From contig KV918815.1 of NCBI GenBank assembly GCA_002049455.2, forward strand, positions 247,220 to 311,219: a stretch of DNA of 64,000 nucleotides, written 5' to 3'. The notes under the pieces are model-generated. The model made no database searches, was not told where the DNA came from, and saw only the letters and a program-made list of their open reading frames with translations. The DNA comes from Porphyra umbilicalis (taxonomy: Eukaryota > Rhodophyta > Bangiophyceae > Bangiales > Bangiaceae). The position numbers and the translations under genes were made by a program. This document shows, piece after piece, positions 58,192 to 64,000 of the stretch (position 1 is the stretch's first letter; each line of letters starts with the position of its first letter).

Positions 58192-58320
58192 TTGTGCTTC
58201 TCACAAAAACCGGATCCGCAACATCCGCTTCAGCATCATGAACCGCCCCCTGAGCCAATGAAACAGTGATTTTGCTACGGAAGCTGATGCGCAGAGGTCC
58301 GGTTTTTGTGAGAAGCACAA
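58192..58320. mobile_element. 129-bp MITE, TA-flanked hairpin
   Basis: Inverted repeats of 25 bp including the TA flanks (58190-58214 and 58298-58322) are identical; the element end reads TTGTGCTTCTCACAAAAACC. TA sits at both edges. The inside pairs further (ATCCGCTTCAGCATC against GCTGATGCGCAGAG, imperfectly). The TTGTGC end resembles the right end of the MITE at 24135-24760. Confidence 0.75.
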
Positions 58321-58322
58321 TA

Positions 58323-59529
58323 TGGGCCGACACCTCGTCCGATTTGTCTTTTTGCCGTTCATGGCGTGTTGGCGGCCTCAAGACAGCTGGCGGCCGGTAT
58401 GGCGCTCCGGCCTTCCCCGCCACCTCCCCCCTGACAGCGGTCCCCCGGCCCGTCGAGCGGTACCCCCTCGGCGGCGGCGGCGCCCCCCCCCCCCCCCTCT
58501 CACGGCCAGTCCATTGACGGCCGCGGCGGGCTGGACCGTCACCGCCATTGCCGCCGACCATGGGCGCGCCTCGGCGTTGTGCGCCCTGCCCCTCCCGCGG
58601 CTGCCAGCGGCGGCGCCCGTTCCCGCTCCAACCCCTCTGACGTACCGGCCGCCCCCAACGACGCGTGTGCGACGATGGTGGGGGCGGCCTCCCCCCTGCG
58701 GCGCGCGCGCGCGCGGCCGACGCGTCGTCGGCGGCGGTGCGGCGCAGACGCCCCCCGGCGCGCCCGTCGCCCGCGCCCGTGTGTGCGCCGCTGTGCGGCG
58801 GCCGCGGCGGGACTGGGGGGGGGGGGGCGGCTGCCCCCCGCCGTGCGGCACGTCGGTGGGGGCCGGTCGCCCGCCGACGACGCGGCGGTTGGCGCGGGGT
58901 GGGTGGCGGCGCCGGGCGTGGCGGCGGGCGGCGGGGATGCGCACGCCGACTGGGCGGGGACGGAGGCCACGGGCGCGTGGCGGGGTTGGGGGCGGGACCG
59001 CACCGCGCGTGACGCGGTCGGGGTGGGCGCCCGCCGGTGTGGGCGCGCGCGGGTGTGGCTACCGGTGGCGGTCCGTGTCCAGGCGACGGACGCGTGTGGG
59101 GGGGGTTTGCACGGGGGCGGTGTGTGGACACGAGAAGACAAATCGGGGTGGCTTTTTGCCTCTGTGTCGCCGGACCCGAGGGGCAGGCGGCCCGCTGCTT
59201 GGCAGAGTGGGGACGGCGGGGGCACTGGGGTGGCGGCACCGTGGATGCTTGCCACCCGCCGCCGAGGGGCAACGGGTTGGTGTTATCTGCGGTGGGATGG
59301 CGCCGGCAGCGTGCAAACACCCGACTGGTTGTGTCGGACGCCGCACGGTGTCGCCAGCGGTGCGCAATCACCCGACCGACAATGGTGGGGGCGAGCTCCA
59401 TGTGCGCGGCACGATGACCATGCTTCCCACACCAAATGAATAAAAGAATAGAGAGGCAATTTTCGACTCAGCCCGCCGCTACCTCCCGCTGTACCCTCCT
59501 CCCCCCACCCCTATGCATCATCGTTGTGA
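58323..59529. other. GC-rich region, no supported gene
   Basis: Runs of CCCCGGCGGC and G tracts (for example 58816-58828). Frames of up to 373 codons (58322-59443 +) and 536 codons (59401-57791 -) overlap on both strands with Arg/Pro/Ala/Gly composition and no domain. Probably noncoding. Confidence 0.35.
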
Positions 59530-59600
59530 ATCACACTCCTCTCAACCTACCACGCGTCACACACCAGCAGCAACCGCCCGGAAGAATCACCAACACCGCC

Positions 59601-60170
59601 ATGGAAGAAGCGGCCGCACCAAAGGCGAAAGAAGCGGCCGCGCCGGCGAAGGAAGAAGAAGCCGCGACGACGATGGAAGAACGGCAGCGACAGCACCGAC
59701 CGCGACCAAAACAAGACGATAACCAAGACGACAAACAAGACGACAAACAAGACGACAACCAAGACGACAACCAAGACGACAACCAAGACGACAAAACAAG
59801 ACGGCCACACCCTGGCGGTCTTACGACGCGCCTCCCGTCCGGACGAGCCTCGACCTTCCCCCCGGCTCGCCGCTCAGCTCAACCACCACATCCCCTGGCG
59901 GGCCTCGGCCCCCGCCCCGTTCCGGTCAGCCTCTTGTCCACCCCCCCGGCTGACCTCATCTGGCCCCTCTGTGTCCCTGGCAGCCTCTTCTGCCCCCCCT
60001 CCCTCCGGACCCTCCTCCCCCTCCCGCGGGTACACGACCCGCGGGGGTCTCGGCCGGCGGCGGCGCCGCACTTGGCGTCAGTGCCGCCGTCGGCAGCGGC
60101 TCCAACCACCCCCACCGTCGAGCGGTGCGACGGGCCGAGCGGTCACGGCCGGCCCGTCGTTGATGAGTAA
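59601..60170 (+). CDS. possible ORF in left palindrome arm
   Basis: ATG at 59601 in a good context (CACCGCCATGG). Product 189 aa: Glu/Ala/Lys-rich start (MEEAAAPKAKEAAAPAKEEE), a KQDD/NQDD repeat, then Pro/Arg-rich sequence. In the right arm (63927-63334, minus) the same start is present, but the frame after the repeat differs because of an indel. The reading is therefore not conserved between arms, which argues against function. Confidence 0.25.
   Translation: MEEAAAPKAKEAAAPAKEEEAATTMEERQRQHRPRPKQDDNQDDKQDDKQDDNQDDNQDDNQDDKTRRPHPGGLTTRLPSGRASTFPPARRSAQPPHPLAGLGPRPVPVSLLSTPPADLIWPLCVPGSLFCPPSLRTLLPLPRVHDPRGSRPAAAPHLASVPPSAAAPTTPTVERCDGPSGHGRPVVDE
59710..59796. repeat. 12-bp tandem repeat in left arm
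   Basis: Repeats of AACCAAGACGAC/AAACAAGACGAC, about seven units, ending in ACAAAACAAGACGG. The mirror array at about 63735-63830 has a different unit number and order, so copy number changed after the duplication. Confidence 0.8.
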
Positions 60171-60313
60171 GATGGTTTTGGCCTTGATGACGAGCGGTAG
60201 AGTAGGCGCCGCCGTCTGGTCAACTTTGGTGGGCCATGTCGGCGCCAAGGCGGCGGCGCCGAGCAGCGACCGCGCAACAGTGGTGGCTTGGTCGCTTGGC
60301 GTCGTCCACTTCT

Positions 60314-60577
60314 ACGGCCGGTAGATCTTGTTGATGCCGTCAGCCACGATGTTGACGGACACTTGTTGCTTATTGCCACCAGACACCGTGCGCACCACCA
60401 CGTCGGGCAGGACAGTGGTGTCGACGGCGTCGGTCGGGTCAAGTGGTGTGTGGGATGACCGGCCAGTATAACGGAGGCCGAGTAAAGTGTGGGTGTGGGT
60501 GCAGTGCAGGTGCTTTGGTGAGGGTGGGTGGCGGCGGGGGTAGAGCACGTGGGACGGTCGGCAGCGCCGCTTTTATA
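60314..60577 (-). pseudogene. decayed ORF behind TATA box, left arm
   Basis: TATAAAAG (60577-60570, minus strand) in GAGGGTATAAAAGCGGC looks like a core promoter. About 30-40 bp on, a frame reads VLPDVVVRTVSGGNKQQVSV and NIVADGINKIYRP, then a TAG. After the stop the same frame remains protein-like in the right arm (KWTTPSDQATTVARSLLGAA). No in-frame ATG exists, so a decayed or spliced gene is possible. Confidence 0.35.
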
Positions 60578-61186
60578 CCCTCGAGCGGCCACCCCGCCCC
60601 CTCCTGAGCGCACATTTCGCGGCCACTGCGCGCGCTTGGTGCGGCGGGCCCCTTGTGGGCGCGCCCACCCGCCATGGCAGACGGCAGCGGGCACCCTCGT
60701 GTTGGCTCGCACGCCTCACACCCGACCAGATGGGGGTCCACTGGCGTACGGGTGGGGCCAGTCGCCCCGCAGCGGCGCCGGCTACACCAACGAGGCGAGC
60801 TCGTCCTTGTCGCGGGAGACCCCGGCGGACACGTTCAAAGCAATCTCGTTGCAGCGGCTTCGTCGACACCGCCCGCCACCGCCGTTTGCACCATTCAACG
60901 GCCGCGCGCCGAGTGCGTTGGCATGACCGCCAGTGGGGCGACGTCCTCGTTGACCATCTGTGGCTCTTGGGGCTTCGTTTCCGGCCGCCGTGGTCCGTCT
61001 GCATCCCACCTCTGCTACACGACGCCGGGAGCGGGGTCCGTTGGGCCACCGACGCGCCCACCGCGCGCCGTCGTTCAGCAACTGGGGGCCCGAACTCCCT
61101 CCGCCTCGCTCCCGACCCGCGCGGCGACACCTGCAATGGCGCTCGGTGAGGGCCGCGCGAGGGTGGACAGCTACGGCGGAAACAAC

Positions 61187-62344
61187 GCACGATGGGATGC
61201 GCGGCGCGGCGTGGCCACGATGGTGGGGCCCCTGGTCTGAATGGCCGCCTCAGACCCGATCGATACACCACCGGCGTCGTCCCCTCCTCCGTCCCTCTCC
61301 GCCCCGGCCCGGCCGCGGGCGCGGTGCCCGCTCTCCCAGGGCCGCGCATCCGCGGAGCAGCTGATGCTCGGCATAGCAAGCTTCAGTTGGCACCCCGCGG
61401 GGTGCACCGGGCCCGGTGCCGCCCCGTTTCGTGCGCGGCGCGGATCGGCCCCGCTCACCAGTGAATCATTCCCCTCGCGCAGGGGTCCTGCCGAGACTCG
61501 CGTCAAAAATTACGCCCTCGCACCACCAATCATCAGACGGCATGTGTCGTGCAAAAACGTTCGTGATTGGCGTTCGGGATATTTCGCATGTATTGTCTGT
61601 CCACACCGAGAGATGCTTTGACCAGCGCCCTGGTTTGGGTGGCTGCGATAATAATGCTGACCTGTCAGAATTGTCGGATGCGAGATGGCCGCAGTCGTTA
61701 GTCATTGGCCGCGGCCAAACACATGCAACACTGCCCACACGCCGTGGGCCCACGGCAATGCCCATGGGCATTGCATTGTCTCTGGCAATCTCATCCGTCC
61801 TCAAAATTGGCCAATGGCTAAGGACCGCAGCCGCATCGCGTCCTCTGTGACTTACAGATCAGTAACTGTCCACACAAACGTGTGGCTGTCATAAAATTGC
61901 GCCCATGCCATAGCCGAAATGCGACAAAGTCGGTGATACAACACAGCCATCTCGCCAATCACCGCAGTTCTTGCACGACACTTACCATCCGGTGATTGGT
62001 GGTGCCAGCATCTGGACACGAGGCTCGACTGTACCCATGACCGACCTGCATCTCGCACGAATCGGGGCGGCATCCAGGTCCTGACAATCCGCAGCATCTC
62101 CTGCTCCGCGGATGCACGGCGCGGCCTGGGTGATAGGGGGCACCCCGCGCGCAGAGGAGCCGGCGGAGATTCCCAGCACTTGTCGCCGGTGTTGCCACAC
62201 CTTGGCGACCGTGCCCGGCCGCACTCGACTCGGACGGGGTTTGAGACCAGGAGGGGATGCCGGTGGCATCCCCCCTGGAGCTGCGGTGACAATCCGGGCC
62301 AAGCGCCTCCACCATCGTGGCCCTTCCAGTCAACGCATCCAGAC
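61187..62344. other. core of palindrome 2
   Basis: More normal base composition with CCAAT/ATTGG motifs. It contains diverged inverted copies of itself and short exact palindromes near the centre (GCCGTGGGCCCACGGC, AATGCCCATGGGCATT at about 61741-61774). No gene supported. Confidence 0.5.
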
Positions 62345-62956
62345 AGGCGTTGTTTCCGCCGTAGCTGTCCACCCTCGCGCGGCCCTCACCGAGCGCCATT
62401 GCAGGTGTCGCCGCGCGGGTCGGGAGCGAGGCGGAGGGAGTTCGGGCCCCCAGTTGCTGAACGACGGCGCGCGGTGGGCGCGTCGGTGGCCCAACGGACC
62501 CCGCTCCCGGCGTCGTGTAGCAGAGGTGGGATGCAGACGGACCACGGCGGCCGGAAACGAAGCCCCAAGAGCCACAGATGGTCAACGAGGACGTCGCCCC
62601 ACTGGCGGTCATGCCAACGCACTCGGCGCGCGGCCGTTGAATGGTGCAAACGGCGGTGGCGGGCGGTGTCGACGAAGCCGCTGCAACGAGATTGCTTTGA
62701 ACGTGTCCGCCGGGTCTCCCGCGACAAGGACGAGCTCGCCTCGTTGGTGTAGCCGGCGCCGCTGCGGGGCGACTGGCCCCACCCGTACGCCAGTGGACCC
62801 CCATCTGGTCGGGTGTGAGGCGTGCGAGCCAACACGAGGGTGCCCGCTGCCGTCTGCCATGGCGGGTGGGCGCGCCCACAAGGGGCCCGCCGCACCAAGC
62901 GCGCGCAGTGGCCGCGAAATGTGCGCTCAGGAGGGGGCGGGGTGGCCGCTCGAGGG

Positions 62957-63390
62957 TATAAAAGCGGCGCTGCCGACCGTCCCACGTGCTCTACCCCCGC
63001 CGCCACCCACCCTCACCAAAGCACCTGCACTGCACCCACACCCACACTTTACTCGGCCTCCGTTATACTGGCCGGTCATCCCACACACCACTTGACCCGA
63101 CCGACGCCGTCGACACCACTGTCCTGCCCGACGTGGTGGTGCGCACGGTGTCTGGTGGCAATAAGCAACAAGTGTCCGTCAACATCGTGGCTGACGGCAT
63201 CAACAAGATCTACCGGCCGTAGAAGTGGACGACGCCAAGCGACCAAGCCACCACTGTTGCGCGGTCGCTGCTCGGCGCCGCCGCCTTGGCGCCGACATGG
63301 CCCACCAAAGTTGACCAGACGGCGGCGCCTACTCTACCGCTCGTCATCAAGGCCAAAACCATCTTGCTCATCAACGACGGCCGGCCGTGA
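62957..63390 (+). pseudogene. decayed ORF behind TATA box, right arm
   Basis: TATAAAAG at 62957-62964. The following frame (62986 on) is open to a TAG at 63220-63222, resumes in the same frame (KWTTPSDQATTVARSLLGAA, then PTLPLVIKAKTILLINDGRP) to a TGA at 63388-63390, then is Pro/Gly-rich to 63708. No ATG precedes it. Mirror of the left-arm copy. Transcription would run outward from the palindrome core. Confidence 0.35.
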
Positions 63391-63734
63391 CCGCTCGGCC
63401 CGTCGCACCGCTCGACGGTGGGGTGGTTGGAGCCGCTGCCGACGGCGGCACTGACGCCAAGTGCGGCGCCGCCGCCGGCAGAGACCCCCGCGGGTCGTGT
63501 ACCCGCGGGAGGGGAGGAGGGTCCGGAGGGAGGGGGGGCAGAAGAGGCTGCCAGGGACACAGAGGGGCCAGATGAGGTCAGCCGGGGGGTGGACAAGAGG
63601 CTGACCGGAACGGGGCGGGGCCGAGGCCCGCCAGGGGATGTGGTGGTTGAGCTGAGCGGCGAGCCGGGGGGAAGGTCGAGGCTCGTCCGGACGGGAGGCG
63701 CGTCGTAAGACCGCCAGGGTGTGGCCGTCTTGTT

Positions 63735-63830
63735 TTGTCGTCTGGTTGTCGTCTTGGTTGTCGTCTTGGTTGTCGTCTTGGTTGTCGTCTTGTTTGTCGT
63801 CTTGGTTATCGTCTTGTTTTGGTCGCGGTC
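63735..63830. repeat. 12-bp tandem repeat in right arm
   Basis: Mirror of the left-arm array, here GTCGTCTTGGTT-type units. Unit order and number differ from the left arm. Confidence 0.8.
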
Positions 63831-64000
63831 GGTGCTGTCGCTGCCGTTCTTCCATCGTCGTCGCGGCTTCTTCTTCCTGCATCGGCGTGGCCGCTTCGTT
63901 CGCCTTTGGTGCGGCCGCTTCTTCCATGGCGGTGTTGGTGATTCTTCCGGGCGGTTGCTGCTGGTGTGTGACGTGTGGTAGGTTGAGAGGAGTGTGACTC

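Larger units (their letters stand above)
59530..64000. repeat. large palindrome 2 (runs off the window)
   Basis: 59530-61186 is repeated in inverted orientation at 62345-64000. The outer 1.65 kb is nearly identical apart from small indels. Between them the similarity continues but is clearly diverged (for example CACCACCAATCA followed by GTGTCGTGCAA at about 61520-61558 and, inverted, at 61970-62010), with a centre near 61765. The right arm reaches the window edge, so the true end is unknown. Confidence 0.8.

Noticed and set aside
58322-59443. 373-codon plus frame and 536-codon minus frame in the GC-rich stretch
   Set aside because: Both strands open at once with Arg/Pro/Gly bias; no domain, no promoter evidence.

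Overview
The window looks like nuclear DNA of a GC-rich eukaryote. Genes lack operon structure and Shine-Dalgarno sites, starts sit in Kozak-like contexts, and TATA boxes and AATAAA signals are present. A half-size ABC transporter has a targeting-like leader, and most of the rest is eukaryotic transposon DNA (PIF/Harbinger, Ty3/gypsy, hAT, TA-flanked miniature elements). Very high GC, long open frames without visible introns and a red-algal-style leader make a bangiophyte red alga such as Porphyra/Pyropia my best guess. That taxonomic call is an inference.

Layout. 1-4375 is GC-rich flank with one decayed minus-strand gene (503-1714). 4379-18225 is a 13.85-kb PIF/Harbinger element with 21-bp inverted ends and a 3-bp TCA target duplication. 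It holds a Myb/SANT-like gene (+, 9302-11080) and a DDE transposase gene (-, 15466-17193) facing each other, plus four tandem arrays (48, 283, about 62 and 15 bp). 18229-24134 is mostly unassigned, with a possible secreted-protein gene at 22504-23019 and a small ORF at 23393-23623. 24135-24760 is a TA-flanked MITE. It abuts a 5.66-kb inverted repeat (24763-30424) with two 2.1-kb arms.

30942-41032 holds two damaged copies of one Ty3/gypsy element (family A). The first is interrupted by a 1.76-kb hAT-type element (33154-34909) and cut off by the second copy's LTR. The second runs into family B. 41033-52307 is a Ty3/gypsy element on the minus strand (family B) with two 647-bp LTRs, gag, protease, RT-RNase H, the C-terminal part of integrase with a chromodomain-like tail, and a tRNA-related repeat inserted between its first ORF and gag. 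Between integrase and the 3' LTR it carries a large ORF (868 aa) in the opposite orientation, followed by its own AATAAA.

52308-54223 holds decayed coding remnants. 54717-57068 is the clearest host gene, an ATM1/ABCB7-type half ABC transporter, and 57612-57851 (-) may encode a small membrane protein. 58192-58320 is a second TA-flanked MITE. From about 59530 to the window end lies a second large palindrome centred near 61765, with near-identical outer arms, a diverged core, and a TATA box in each arm pointing outward.

The main story is layered transposon insertion beside a single well-supported host gene. The most unusual items are the array-laden Harbinger element, the antisense ORF of family B and the two large palindromes.
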